Part shown: positions 1 through 12,442 of the stretch, piece by piece
Layout of the letters: every line of letters begins with the position of its first letter
Position numbering within the stretch: position 1 is the stretch's first letter
Assembly (NCBI GenBank): GCA_947311845.1
Contig: CAMZMU010000062.1
Location: 52,821,365-52,885,364 of the forward strand
DNA length: 64,000 nt
Reading direction: 5' to 3'
Source: Poa pratensis
Lineage: Eukaryota > Streptophyta > Magnoliopsida > Poales > Poaceae
Made by a program: the position numbers and the translations under genes
Notes under the pieces: generated by a model
Told to the model about the DNA's origin: nothing
Seen by the model: the letters and a program-made list of their open reading frames with translations, nothing else
Database searches by the model: none

Positions 1-1596
1 GTCGGCGGCTCGGGAACTCGTGCACGGCGTTGCTCCGGTGGTCCTACGGGCTGGAAAAGATGACGCCGAGGTGCGGCACGTCGAGGGGAAGGCGATGGAG
101 GTCACGGCGTCGACTCTTGCGTCCTGGAGAGGCGATACGACGCCGACGATGGCGCGGCGACTCCGGCGAGCTACGGGCGACCACGCTCAGCTCAATTCCC
201 TGCACAAACAATTCAACAGAAGGCTCAGAGAGATGCGCCTGGCCATGGGGACTCGAAGGGGACTAACAAGGGGCGAAGGAAACTTTCTACGTCGCCGGAA
301 TCTTCCTCAAACGGCGGCGGCAACGGCGGAACGGCGAGCTCGAGTGTGGGCAGCCTGGGGGCGCTGAAGCTAAGGTTTTTGGGGCAAAAGACTGCGGGTC
401 CGGTGGGGTTTTTATAGGCGAGAGATACGAGCGTATCTCGTAGTAAATCAAATGGATTTTGATCCGAATTTTGCTAGGGTTCGGTGTTCTTTGCGTGCGC
501 GAGAGGTTAGGGACGGTGGCGTCATCGATGGCGTCATCCTGAGGGTAGCCCACCTGGCTGTGAGAGAGAGGGGAGAGAGGCCGGGGTTGGGCTGGAGCTG
601 GGCTGGGTGTTGTGGATAGCTGCTAGGCGCTGCGCGTGCGCGGTAGTTAGTAGTTGGGCTTGGCCCATTTAGCTAGGCTTCGCATTTTTTTTCCAGAAAA
701 CGTTTTTCTTTTCTGTTTTATTCAAAATCAAATAACTTTTGAATTTTAAATCCAAAACAATTCAAACCACTTTCAATAATTTTGTAAAAACAAACTCTTT
801 GATTTGCAGCCTTTAAATACCATTTTCCAAAACATTTTATTATCTAAGTTTTCTGAAATGTGTTTAAATGAATATTGGACACTTAATGTCATTTGAAAAC
901 TATAGGGTTTTATAAATTCCTTTTGAGCTTAAATTTAAAACCAAAGCAAAATATGAGTAATATGATTTATATCCCTCAATAAAATAATCTTATAAAAACT
1001 CAAACAGTTTAAAAAAAAAGGTTTGATAAATCAAAATGAATTCAGAACTCATTTTAGAATCCAAATAATTATTTTGTTTCAAAAGCAAAACTATAAAACT
1101 TGAAAATAGAGGATAGGTGAGTAATAGAATAAATCTCAATACATACAACTAATTCACAACCAAACACACTTTTCAAATAGAAATCATTTTGATTTCCAAA
1201 CTAGGTTTTTAATAAACAATATGACACTTGTTGTCCAAAATAAAATAGGTTTAAAACAATCAAAGGTGGCTTAAATAAAATTTGAATATCACAAGATAAA
1301 CCTTTTGCAAATATTTATATTTCAACAAATACAATCAATTCACATACAACATTAACAGAACAATATATAAAAGTCAAAAGAAAATTTTGGAGCATAAATG
1401 CTCTACTAATATATTTTCTTAAATATGTTTTCAAGTGGAGATTTATTTCCCACTTTTGAAATAACCAAAAGCAAACAATGCAAGATGATGATGAATGCAT
1501 GCATGAATTTTCTTTTCAAAGCAAAATACAAAATAGTTTTCAAAAGTTTTAAATTTTTCTGATTTTTCAACTTTTTGAAAAACTTGGGATGTTACA
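1..1596 (-). mobile_element. Partial LTR of a Ty3/gypsy element, innermost in a nest
   Basis: Read on the minus strand this begins at 1596 with TGTAACATCCC, the same terminal sequence as the chromovirus LTR at 4680, and runs off the left edge. A TATAAAAA box lies at 416-409 on the minus strand, about 1.18 kb into the LTR, followed by GC-rich leader-like sequence. About 420-1590 is AT-rich. The plus-strand sequence changes at 1597 directly into the protease region of another element, so this LTR marks an insertion. The internal domain and second LTR lie outside the window. Short ORFs here are not convincing genes. Confidence 0.75.
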
Positions 1597-4500
1597 GCCA
1601 AGTACCATGGTCGAATTGACTGTGCCAGAAGAGCTATATCCATCACCACCGACAAAGAAGTAGAAGTGGAGTATGTGTCTGAAACCAACCATTCTCACCC
1701 AGGCTGCCATGAGAGCATAGCTCGACCCCCTAGATGAGATCCGTGTTGTTCACCTATTCCGAGATGTTTTCCCTGAAGAATTGCCTGGTATGCCGCCAGA
1801 CCGGGAAATTGAGTTCATAATTGAGCTTATCCCAGGAACCGCCCCTATATCCCAAAGACCTTATCGGATGAATCCGGAAGAACTGGTTGAGTTGAAGAAG
1901 CAGTTGGCAGATATGCTCAGCAAAGGACTTGTTCGCCCAAGCGCTTCACCTTGGGGATCACCCATTATTTTTGTGGACAAGAGAGACGGTACCACACGCC
2001 TGTGTGTGGATTATCGCAAGCTGAATGACGTGACCATTAAAAACAAGTACCCTTTCCCAAGATCGAGGATCTGTTCGATCAAATGAACGGAGCCCGAGTC
2101 TTTTCCAAGATCGATCTTCGGACAGGATACCATCAGTTGAAGATCAGAGAGACAGACATTCCCAAGACCGCCTTCACCACTCGTTACGGTTTGTTTGAAT
2201 ACACCGTGATGTCTTTGGTCTGACCAATGCCCCAGCCTATTTCATGAATCTCATGAACAAGATTTTCATGGAGTACCTCGACAAGTTCGTGGTAGTTTTC
2301 CTTGATGACATCCTTATTTATTCCAAGACCGAAGAAGAGCATGCTGAACACCTGCGTCTAGTTTTGGAGACCCTCCGAGAGCACCAGCTGTATGCCAAGC
2401 TTAGCAAGTGTGAGTTTTGGCTCAGTGAAGTGGCATTTCTCGGACATGTTGTATCTGCCGGAGGAATTTCTGTTGACCCGAGAAGATCCAAGCCATTGTT
2501 GACTGGTTATCCCCAACCAGTGTTACTGAAATCCGAAGCTTTCTCGGACTCGCGGTTATTACCGCAAGTTCGTTGAAGGATTTTCCAGTATAGCCAAACC
2601 CATGACCCAACTGTTGAAGAAGGACAAGAAATTTGAATGGACTCAGAAGTGTGAAGATAGTTTCCAAGAACTGAAGAAGAGACTAACCTCAGCCCCAATT
2701 TTGATTATGCCAGACGTCACCAAGAGTTTCGACGTGTATTGCGATGCATCACGCCTCGGACTTGGTTGCGTTCTGATGCAAGAAGGCAAAGTTGTGTCGT
2801 ATCTGTCCCGGCAGTTGCGACCGCATGAAGAGAATTACCCAACCCATGACTGGAGTTAGCTGCTGTTGTTCTTGCTCTTAAAACGTGGCGTCCCTATCTT
2901 GCGGGACATCGCTGTGAGATCTATACGATCATAAAGCTTGAAGTATATTTTCACCCAGAAGAGTTGAACCTGCGACAGAGGAGATGGATGGAATTAATCA
3001 AGGATTATGATATTGGAATCCATTATCACCCTGGAAAGGCTAATGTAGTTGCCGATGCCCTTAGTCGCAAACCTTGCACCCTGAATGCCTGATCCAAGCC
3101 GAACAGCCAGCCAGCCTTGTTCAAAGAGTTCAAGATTTTGGACTAGAACTTGTTAGCCATGGTTATCTCGCCAATTTAGAGTTAGCCCCAACCCTGATGG
3201 ATCAAATCAAAGAAGCCCAAAAAGGTCATGAAAGCATTGAAGGAATTAAGAAGAAATTTCTCTCGGCAAAGCACCCGGTTTTACCGAAGATGCTGAAGGA
3301 GTGCTGAAATTCAATGCCGTATCTGTGTGCCCAATGTCACGGAACTTAAGGAGTTAATCCTGAAGGAGGCCCATGAGACCCCTTATTCAATCCACCCCGG
3401 CGGAACCAAAATGTACCAAGACCTTCGAGAAAGATTTTGGTGGCATGGAATGAAGCGAGAGATTGGTTCTTTCGTAGCCAAGTGTGACATCTGCCAGCGA
3501 GTTAAGGCTGAACATCAGCGACCCGCTGGATTGCTTCAACCTTTGAAAATTCCCGAGTGGAAGTGGGATGAGATTGGAATGGATTTTATTACCGGACTTC
3601 CAAGATCCAACCGAGGCCATGATTCAATCTGGGTCATCGTTGATCGACTGACCAAGGTTGCCCATTTCATTCCTGTCAATACCACTATCGGGGACATCAA
3701 TTGGCAGACTTGTATATTTCCAGAATAGTGAGCCTGCATGGTGTGCCTAAGAAGATTGTATCTGATAGAGGCACGCAATTCACCTCAAGATTCTGGAAAT
3801 CCCTTCATGAAGCCCTCGGAACCAAGTTAGCATTTAGCACAGCTTATCATCCCCAGACCGATGGCCAAACTGAGCGAGTGAACCAGATATTGGAGGACAT
3901 GCTTCGCGCATGTGTTCTATCCTATGGTTCCAAGTGGGAAGATTGTCTTCCGTTTGCAGAGTTCTCGTACAACAACAGTTATCAGTCCAGTCTGCAAATG
4001 GCCCCTTTTGAAGCCCTTTACGGCAAGAAGTGTCGTACACCCCTGAATTGGTCCGATACCGGAGAAAGCAAATTGTTCGGACCAGATACCCTCCGTGAAG
4101 CTGAAGAGCAAGTTCAGCTTATTCGTGAACGCCTCAAAACTGCCCAATCCCGTCAGAAGAGTTACGCTGACACCAAGCGCCGTGACCTCACCTTCAACGT
4201 CGGAGATTATGTTTATCTCCGAGTGACACCCCTTAAAGGAATGCAGCGTTTCCATGTCAAAGGAAAATTAGCGCCAAGGTATATTGGACCCTTCAAGATC
4301 ATTGCTCGTCGAGGAGAAGTATCCTATCAGCTGGAATTGCCCCGGAGTTAGGAGATTATCATGATGTCTTCCACATTTCCTTGCTCCGGAAGTGTCTTGA
4401 AGTTCCTGACCAGCCTGATGTTTTCAAAAACATCGACCACCTCTCCATCGACCTGAACCAAGATGACTTATCGTGAGAGACCTCTCAAGATTCTCGAAGA

Positions 4501-4633
4501 AGATGTTCGTGTTACCCGAAGACGTGCGATCAAGTTTTACAAAGTCCAGTGGACTAACCACTCTGAAGAAGAAGCAACTTGGGAACGCGAAGATTATCTT
4601 CGGAGCGAATTCCCAGACCTCTTTAGTACCTAA
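1597..4633 (+). pseudogene. Chromovirus pol polyprotein (protease end, RT, RNase H, integrase, chromodomain), frameshifted
   Basis: Conserved blocks appear in order: end of the protease domain (1597-1690), reverse transcriptase (about 1780-2560, with the VVVFLDDIL active-site block near 2295), RNase H (about 2600-3070), the HHCC zinc-binding region of integrase (about 3370-3500), the integrase core with DRGTQF near 3760, and a chromodomain ending at the stop TAA 4631-4633. The frame is broken many times, for example near 2060, 2215, 2485, 2555, 2850, 2930, 3320, 3705 and 4335. Nearly all breaks are single-base contractions in short runs, while the amino-acid sequence between them stays well conserved. 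It is either a recently dead copy or one degraded by assembly errors. Confidence 0.85.
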
Positions 4634-4662
4634 GCCTAGCAAATCTCGGGACGAGATTTATT

Positions 4663-4678
4663 TTAAGGGGGGAAGGAT
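4663..4678 (+). other. Polypurine tract
   Basis: The purine run AAGGGGGGAAGG lies immediately before the TGTAACATCCC start of the 3' LTR. This is where plus-strand DNA synthesis of an LTR retrotransposon is primed. Confidence 0.75.
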
Positions 4679-5734
4679 CTGTAACATCCCAAAAATATTA
4701 TCAGTATTATTATTCCAAAAATGAGAGCCAACAAAAACTTTTGTTATTATTATGTGTTGTTTGCAATTTGTTGCTTGTGTTATTATTTCTTGCTAATTGT
4801 GTTGCTTGCTCTAAATAAAAACAGGAAGAAAAGAAAAGAAATAAAATAACAAGTAAAGCAAGAAAAATAAAAGTGACAATTGTGTCACACAAATTCTCCA
4901 AGGGAGAAACTAAAATGGTTTCAAACAAAATTCAGTGGAGTGGTTATATAAACTCTCCCATTTTTATTCCTACAACTTTTCCCTCTCAAAAATTTAATTT
5001 AAAAATCTAAATTTAAATTCTATTACTTTCTTTATTAAATTCAAATCACAAAGTGTGCTATGTTGCACTTGACAATAAAATGCAACACAGCACCACAAAT
5101 ACATATACATATTTATGAAGCAAATATGAAATCAAATTCAGAAATTCAAATTTAAAATGGTGCACACATTTCGTCGAACACGTGGTGAACACCACTGTGT
5201 TCATCTCGATTCGATTTCAACCGAAGCAATTCGATCGAATTCGAGGTTTGTTCTTCGAATTGGCGCTGCATCCTCTCCCTCTCACCTCACTGACCTCGCC
5301 GCGTCCAAGAAATCGAGAGAGAGGCACGGGAAGAGGAGAGCACCAGGGGACAGCCGCGGGCGCCGTGCGCCATGGCCGTCGCCGTGGCAACGGCGTTGTC
5401 GACACCGCAGTCGCCCAACACCGTGCCCCCCTCTCTCCCTTGCTCTCTGCGCTCTCCCAGCGCCGCAGCCATCCCAGGGGAGGACCCCCATCGCCGTTTC
5501 GCGCCACGCAGCCGCACCCGCCCGAGACGGCCGTGCCAGTGCACGCGCTCACCGTCCAAACGTTCCCAGCCGTCCCGTTTCTCGCGCACGCACAGCTCGT
5601 CGCCACGCCGCCGAGCTAGCCTCTGCACCTCGAACACTGCAGCCGCCCCCTACCGCGAGCTACGGCGAGCTATCGCGCCCTGGAACCCTCCCCTGCACCG
5701 TGTCCACGGCGAGCCCGTGCGCCGTCGTCGAGCT

Positions 5735-5742
5735 TATAAAAG
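5735..5742 (+). promoter_or_regulatory. Probable LTR TATA box
   Basis: TATAAAAG lies in a GC-rich context and is followed about 30 bp downstream by a pyrimidine-rich stretch, as expected for a pol II start. The depth into the LTR resembles that of the TATA box in the related LTR at 1-1596. An alternative AT-rich TATATAAA occurs near 4944. Confidence 0.5.
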
Positions 5743-7221
5743 CCACCCCGAGCCCTCCCTCAAACTCACAGCCTCTCCCTCACTCCACTCTCTCCCGTAC
5801 ACCGCCAGAAGGGCGGGTACTCCGCAGCGAGGCTGCTGCTGCCCGTAGTTCTTCTCTGCGCCCCGCCGCACCCGAGGTAGGCGACGACACGGCCACGCCG
5901 TGCTGCTCCCTCCCTTGCTCTTCCTGGCCTCCCTGCCTCCATTACCACCACACTCACCCGCGACGTTTTCCCCTCTGTATCGTGCCCAGGAGCCCCCGTA
6001 GGATCTCGCCGGAGTTGGAGCACGGCCGCGGAGAAGAAGGAGATCGTCGCCGACGCCAGGAGCTTCCCCATCAAGCTCCACTCGCCTCCCAAGCTTCCCC
6101 ACGACCTCCGCCGTCGAACGCCGTCCTCTCCGCCGTCCCTAGACCACCCAGGTACCCCCACTGGCCACCCTCGCCGTCGCCGGAGCTCCGGCGACGCCAT
6201 GTTTAGGTCGTCGATGAACGCGGGCTCCGTGAGCCGTTCGATCTTGATCAACGGTCGCGTACCGCTTCGTTTAATTGAGCCACTGGCAAGTGGACCCCAC
6301 CCGTCAGATATTTAAACATTTCCAGCGCGCGAGATATTTCTCCTGTGCCGCTGACGTGTAGGCCCCCCATGTCAGAAATTTGAACATTATCCAAACAGAA
6401 CACAATTTCGAATTTAACTTCTCTGGAAATTTCAGTACTGGCATCAACTTAGAAAATCAATATCTCAAGATTTACAATCCAAATAAATCAAATCAATGTT
6501 CTGGAAAGCTTATGAAATTGTTTAACCAACCCAAGTGGTTCATTCATTTAATAAATAGTAAAAATGTATTTTAAAAATACTACAGAAGGTTTAAATCTAA
6601 ACTTGTTTGTTTCTGATACTCTGTTAGTCTAAATAATTCCAAACCAATTTTGCTAGCTTAGTACTGCCATGTATTAGCTTCCCTAATTTTGGTAGAATTA
6701 TTTGTGCAGTAGAAATTGTTTAGTATAAGTTGAAGTTAAACACCCTTCTGCACTAAAACATTTAAATATGTTAATGGTTAACCCAAATGATTAGGACCAA
6801 TTTTGTTAGATCACATTTAGCCATGTTTAGTCACCCCTAAAAGGATTTAATTTTGGAACAATATAATTTAAATGGTAGCCAAAACTTGGTTATTAAGCTT
6901 CTGGATTCAAACAAATGTGTAGGGAGTTTGTAACTCCAATTGATCCAAATCAAATTGTGTTGTCTTCTACACATCAGTAGCTTTCCATAGAATTTTAGTT
7001 TGTATTTTTGTGACCAACAGAACTCAAGTTGTGGAATTAAACATGTTCAACAAGTTTCTGCCATAATTTAGAAATAATTAAATAATGTTTAATTCAATTA
7101 TTTTGAAACCAAATTGTATGGTTTGATGTGTGCAGTAGCTATTTGTGATGTTTATGATTGTATGTTGAGATGATTGCTTGAGTAGATTAGTGATTGTTTG
7201 CATTGTTTGTTTATTAATTAG

Positions 7222-8478
7222 ACGAGAACGCTGTCGGATTTATCGAGGAAGGAGAGTTTGTTGAAACTGAAGATCAAGACCAAGGTCACTTTGCCGAGCA
7301 AGGCAAGCTACTCTCTGAGCTTGCACTACAAACATATGCATCTACTTTCATAACCTGTTTTACTCTCAAGGCAAGATTTATAAAACCCTTTTCAAAAGTA
7401 TATGGAAATTATTTTGCCACTTATGTAGAAATATAAGATAGTTATATCAAATTATAGGATGGGAAAAATAAATATGGTTTATTCAAAACTCCTTTGAAAT
7501 TACTTGTGAGATTATGAAATGCCGAGATGTCGGTGTTGGAATGGAGAAGTGGAAAATGGTGATGTTTATGAAAAATGCACAGTGTGTCCTTGTACTTACG
7601 TCAACCAGCCGATACCCTGTGCGACCACATCCACCACATATGGGAAAGGGCTTAGTCATATAATTTGCTCATATTAGTACGGATACCTCATCGACGGAGA
7701 TGACTCCGTCATGCATGAGGGGATAGTGTGTTGATCTACCCCTGACCCGGGTCCTCGCTCAAACTCTATGAAAAGATAAGGAGGAGGATTGAAGGTTCCA
7801 CCATAAACCGCCGGACAAAACCTATGAGTCCTCACACTTAGATTCCGACGGGCTGGGTTAAGTGTGTTGGAAGTGTCATATGGGAAGGATCCTATACTAG
7901 CATGAGCAAAGGACAGGCTATGGTCGGCGGCTTACTTCGCATACACCCTGTATGGCGAGACGTGGCGGACACGATGAGTTGCCGGATGGATGTGGGAAAA
8001 GCGTGCTAACTCTGCAGAGTGTAAAACTATTCGAATAGCCGAGTCCTCGGATATGGACAGTTGGGAGGCCCTACTTTGACCATGTGCAAGTTTTTAAAGA
8101 CTTTGAGTTTTAAAAAGAAAATGAAGTGGAGAATGTTCCTACCCTATACCAACGGATCGGTATGAGGTTGTTGGAGAAGTGGACCATGACGGGCTATGGT
8201 CGGAAAAAGGAGGAGTTTTGGAGAAACAGATAAAATGGTGGTTTCTTTAAAGATAGTTATAAAACTCTTCTTACCTTTTTCAATAAAGATATAGAGATGT
8301 TTTAAATAAATAAAAGTTGTAAATAAAATAAAACTAGTGCATACTCATGTTGGGGTAGTTTGCGAGTACATTCAAATGTACTCATATTGGTTTCGTCCCT
8401 GGCTATTGACCTAGCCAGACTACGAGGAGGAGCACTACGCCGAGCAGGAGTATGGCGACTTCTACGCCAACTAAGGAT
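7222..8478 (+). other. Two acidic coding-like blocks inside the LTR
   Basis: About 7222-7300 reads without stops as a peptide very rich in Glu, Asp and Gln, and is preceded by TTTATTAATTAG, which resembles a splice acceptor. About 8412-8475 reads DYEEEHYAEQEYGDFYAN and then a stop, preceded by TTGACCTAG. Both contrast with the AT-rich non-coding LTR around them. They may be exons of a small spliced LTR transcript or a chance composition effect. I know no named product. Confidence 0.3.
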
Positions 8479-8746
8479 CTCCACAAGTCAGCTGCCTGTC
8501 GGGTTGTCATCGTTAGAATATGATGTCTACTACGCCGTAGCTTCCGCTGATATTTTGGTTTGGCCCATGAAGGCACCTATGTAAGACTTGGTCTAAATGA
8601 CCATTTATGTAAGACTTTTTATTCGGTATTGTAATGGATGTAAACTTTGGTATCCAATTCGGATTATGTGCAACGACAGACTGATCACGGGATCGTTGTG
8701 TTAGGCATAATCGGGTATTTCGGACAGCTAGTCTGGGGTCCCCACA

Positions 8747-8939
8747 AGTCTTCCATAGCATTAGCAATAATGGTGTTCAAGGAATTCATAGTAATAACAT
8801 TGCTACCATCATGCACATAAAGTTCCATAGGTTTTTTAATTTTCTCTTCAAACACATCATGTCCTAACTCAAGATAAATTTCATAGAGCTCTCTCATTTT
8901 GTTTTTAGCCATAGGACTAGTTTCAAAGAAAGTAACCAT
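8747..8939 (-). pseudogene. Start of an internal ORF of the Athila-like element, truncated
   Basis: An ATG at 8939 opens about 64 codons containing MELYVHDGSN and TIIANAMED. The frame then runs by chance into the chromovirus LTR at 8746, so its last residues do not belong to it. The remainder was displaced by that insertion. I do not recognise a domain; its position just after the primer site suggests a leader or gag-region ORF. Confidence 0.45.
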
Positions 8940-9115
8940 TGATAGCTAGTAAACAACTAGACATAATAACAAACCGAAATAAACTAGATGCTGATTTTTT
9001 TTTTTGTGGTTTTTGATTTTTAATGCAAACAAGATAAAATAAAAATTAACTAAGCAAGACAAAAACAAAGTAAAGAGAATGGTGACGTGTAACTCCCGTT
9101 GCCGTAGCTTCCAAT

Positions 9116-9133
9116 TCCCCGGCAACGGCGCCA
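9116..9133 (-). other. Primer binding site for tRNA-Asp
   Basis: The minus strand reads TGGCGCCGTTGCCGGGGA, complementary to the 3' end of plant tRNA-Asp including its CCA. It lies 12 bp inside the end of the LTR. It is a primer site, not a tRNA gene. Confidence 0.85.
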
Positions 9134-9145
9134 GAAAAAGTTGCT

Positions 9146-10741
9146 TGATGATGTGGAACACACGTTCGTTGGGAGACCCCAAGAGGAAGGTATGATGCAG
9201 CAAGCAACAAGTTTCCCTTGAATCTACCAAGGTTTAATCGTACCAGGAGGACTTGGAAGAGCTTCAGAAAGGTGTCAGCGGCGCCTTACCCGATCACTGA
9301 CGTGGACCTGTACACACACAATCAAAGTACTTTGCCCCAACGAAACAGGAAGGTTGTCAATCTCCCCGGCTTGCTGAATACAAAAGATTAAACGTATGGT
9401 GTGGAATATGATGATGAACACAAAAGTAGTAGCAGAAAGTAACGTAGAGCGTGGTGAAAACGGTGTTTGTATCAGTGTGGAATAAAGGACCGGGGTCCAC
9501 AGTTCACTAGTGGTGTCTCTCCATAAGACAAATAAACATACATGTTGGGTGAACGAATTACAACTGGGCAATTGACAAATTGGAAACGCATGACAATGCA
9601 ATATATGACAAGCACATGTTCATTGTTATATCTATTGGGCATTACAACAATATACATAGACCGCTTACTAGCTGCATCTATGACTCATAATCCACTCACA
9701 AGATAGCTTCCGGGTCTCCCATGAGTATTAAGTTGCAAGTAACAGATTATAGCATTAAGTAAAGTGTGTAATGTAAACAGACGCATTAGACTTAACAGCA
9801 GTACCCTTAAGCTAGGCATCCGTTATTTTATCCCTAGTGGCAACAACACATCTACAACCTTAGTTATTTCTTTCTATCAAGCCCAGGCTTCTAGAGGCAT
9901 GAACCCACTATGTAGCATAAATACCCTCTCTTGAAGTCATTAGCATTTACTTGGCCAAAGCATCTACTAACAACGGAGAGCATGCAGGAACATAGATAAA
10001 ACATAGTATAGATAGATGAACAAACTTGATCATAACTTCACAATTCATCGGATCCCAGCAAACACAACATGTAGCATTACATAAAGATGATCTTGATCAT
10101 GTTAGGCAGCTCACAAGATCTAAACATGATAGCACAAGGTGGAGAGACTACCAACTAGCTACTACTATGAACCCGTAGTCCCGTGGAGAACTACTCATGC
10201 ATCACTCCGGAGCCGGGCATGGTGATGTAGATCCCTCCGGTGATGATTTCCCCTCCGGCAAGGTGCCGGGAAGAATTGCAGAAACCCTCCCGAACTAGGG
10301 TTGAAGACGACGGCGGCCTCGGAACTTTTCGTGGATTTTTTGTCCGGGTCTCTAGGGTTTCCCGAATAGATGCAATTTATAGGCAAAAGGGCAACATCGG
10401 TGGCCAGCCGAGGTGGGGCGGCGGCCTGGGTGCGCGACCCCACCCTGGGCCGCGTCGTGGGCCCTCAGGCCTGCCTGGTGTGGCCCCCGGCTCCGTCCTT
10501 CTGGCTGCTGCTCCGTCTCGGTCCAGAAATAAATCAGTTAAATTGGTCCGATTCCGAGAATATTTCCAGAATAGAATTTCTGAAACAAAAGGACAGCAGA
10601 AAACAGGAACTGGCACTGTGGCATCTTGTTAATAGGTTAGAAAATGCATAAAAATGATATAAAGTGTAAGATAATCATGTGGTAATCAATATATAACAGG
10701 CATGGAACATCAAAAATTATAGATACGTTTTGGACGTATCA
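9146..10741 (-). repeat. 5' LTR of the Athila/Sabrina-like element
   Basis: Its ends are TGATACGTCC (10741 inward) and ATCATCA (9146), with the primer site just beyond. The short ORFs on both strands are not conserved-looking and are treated as non-coding. Confidence 0.7.
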
Positions 10742-11440
10742 GCCTTCATCATGCCCAATTTAACTGCACAAAAGGGCGTCTTCCTCTTCCTCGTTCTGAT
10801 CGCATGTGTGCACTCGTACGCAATGAAAACATTGTCCGTGATGAGTCTCCCAGACACAAATGCACTCTGCTCCTCCGAGATCATAATAGGCAAAATCTTC
10901 TTCAGTCGATTCGCTACCACCTTCGAAGACAGCTTATACAAGACATTACATAGGCTGATAGGTCGGAATTGCGCCAGATTATCCGGGGCATTAACCTTAG
11001 GGATGAGCATTAGGACCGCATCATTGAAATCAATTGGAGTGTCTTTTCTCGCCAGAAATTCGTTGACAGCCGTGCATACATCCGAGCGGATCAAAGCCCA
11101 GTGGCGTTGATAGAAGAGGGTTGGCAGGCCATCCGGCCCAGGTGACTTCGTAGGGCCCATTTGAAACAAGGCCACCTCGATTTCTTTGTCCGATATAGCT
11201 GCTGTCAGCATATGATTCATCTCATCAGATACAAAGGAACCAATGCGATCGAGGATCCTATCCATATTAGTCGATCCCTCTGAAGAGTATAAGGAGCTAT
11301 AAAAGCCCAGTGCCATAGCTCGCATCCCCTCGTAGTATCACACTTGCTGCCATCTTCCCGCTTGAGGAAGCGTACTGTATTCTTTCGTCGCCTGTGCGAG
11401 GCACGGTTTTGAGATAGTAAAGAAATCGCTCTGCCCAGAC
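10742..11440 (-). mobile_element. LINE (L1-type) reverse transcriptase fragment
   Basis: The minus frame from about 11325 reads typical plant L1 reverse transcriptase: a [14 protein letters not shown] block, [10 protein letters not shown] and ISEEQSAFV, ending in MMKA at 10742, where the Athila-like LTR cuts it. Upstream, out of frame, is an RRRKNTVRFLKREDGS block matching the linker between endonuclease and RT, so at least one frameshift is present. The true 5' end is unclear (about 11440-11530). The remaining 3' part must lie beyond the LTR stack, outside the window. Confidence 0.75.
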
Positions 11441-12013
11441 ACAAACACCTGCAGCAGGTGTGGTCCTGGCCGGCCTCGAGAATTCCGGCCATTTCGCTAA
11501 GGCCCGGCCAGACACTAACACCAACACCATGTCAAAAGCAAAACTAAGACCTACTCAACCCGCTCAATGTCCCCATTGCCCACCCCTCAATTCCTATTAA
11601 CAGACTTCTCCATTGCCCGAATCATGCCAAGTATAACACGATCCATGTACGGCTAGTTTGTTTGACTTCACTCGTTAGATCTCCGCCCTCTACCCACACT
11701 GGCCAATTAAAGGAAGGAAAGGCATAAATAATTTGGGCCAAACTGAATTACACGGCGTTGCCAAAAGTTAAAATCCAATTTGGCATCGTTATTTGGTATA
11801 CGCCGTAGCTGTTTTTTAGAGAACGTGAAAAGACAAGTTTGACTACGAGTAGTGTGACATGATTGTTTTTCGACAAAATAGTGTGAAATACTAGTTGACC
11901 CAATTCAGTCAAATTTGTCCGGACGGTTCTCTAAAAGTAGATTGGATTTTGAGGCTGAATGTTTCTAGAGTTGTACATATAGCCCTTAGGTATGTTACAG
12001 AAAATAATCAGAA
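11441..12013. other. Unassigned intergenic sequence
   Basis: No gene or complete element is recognised. It is the left flank of the LINE insertion at 12029 and should be contiguous with 18217 onward in the pre-insertion chromosome. Confidence 0.5.
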
Positions 12014-12442
12014 AGGGGAGATACTATTTTTTAGATACAAAGGGCCTCGCCCCAGCTCCATTTCATAGAAACAAAACTTACGAGTTCTTACACTTCACCA
12101 TTACAGACCTCGAGAGACAGCTAACTCGCTGCCTCCAGAAAAAGAGCTAACTGCTCCTGATAGTTTTGTTTCGCATGCAAAATATAAAGCTAGTTTAGCA
12201 CAAGTTGGTTTCTATTACAGAACCAGTGACCACACCCAGGGCTAACACGCCTGCAGCCAGGGAACACTTAGCGAGTGGTTTTTCAGTTCAGTTCTTCTGG
12301 ATCACCTTCCAGTTGCCTCCATCTTCCACCATCACCAGGTTAGCCTGCGCCAGCGTGTGTGACAGCGCCTGGGTAGTGGCTTCCCATTCCTTATCTTGCG
12401 GGCCACAGCGAGGACCCATTTTGGTTTGGTTCCCAGAGATCA

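Larger units (their letters stand above)
1597..8746 (+). mobile_element. Ty3/gypsy chromovirus (Tekay-like), 5' part missing, with 3' LTR
   Basis: The pol region (1597-4633) is followed by a purine-rich tract and a long 3' LTR (4680-8746). A chromodomain at the C-terminus of integrase and an LTR of about 4 kb fit the Tekay clade of chromoviruses; the clade is inferred, not searched. The 5' part was separated by insertion of the element whose LTR ends at 1596. This element is itself inserted in the Athila-like element whose internal sequence resumes at 8747. The target duplication cannot be checked because the 5' end is outside the window. Confidence 0.85.
4680..8746 (+). repeat. 3' LTR of the chromovirus, about 4.07 kb
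   Basis: It starts TGTAACATCCC after the polypurine tract and ends GGTCCCCACA at 8746, where sequence of a different element begins. A TATAAAAG box at 5735-5742 is followed by C/T-rich sequence, giving a likely U3/R boundary about 1.05 kb into the LTR. 5157-6210 is GC-rich with long but overlapping ORFs on both strands, which I regard as composition-driven. 6350-8300 is AT-rich, with two short acidic coding-like blocks described separately. Confidence 0.8.
8747..10741 (-). mobile_element. Athila/Sabrina-like Ty3/gypsy element: 5' LTR, primer site and start of internal region
   Basis: On the minus strand the LTR runs from 10741 (TGATACGTCC) to about 9146 (CATCA), followed by a primer binding site at 9133-9116 and internal sequence to 8747, where the chromovirus interrupts it. 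The TGATACG start and tRNA-Asp primer are typical of Athila-clade elements of Pooideae. The upstream end lies directly in a LINE reverse transcriptase frame at 10742. The rest of the internal domain and the other LTR lie left of the window. Confidence 0.75.

Noticed and set aside
5157..6206. 349-aa ORF in the chromovirus LTR
   Set aside because: Low-complexity Pro/Arg/Ser product in GC-rich DNA, overlapped by equally long ORFs on both strands and crossing the likely LTR TATA box and transcript start.
9116..9133. tRNA-Asp-like sequence
   Set aside because: Only the last 18 bases match, and they sit next to an LTR end: a primer binding site, not a tRNA gene.
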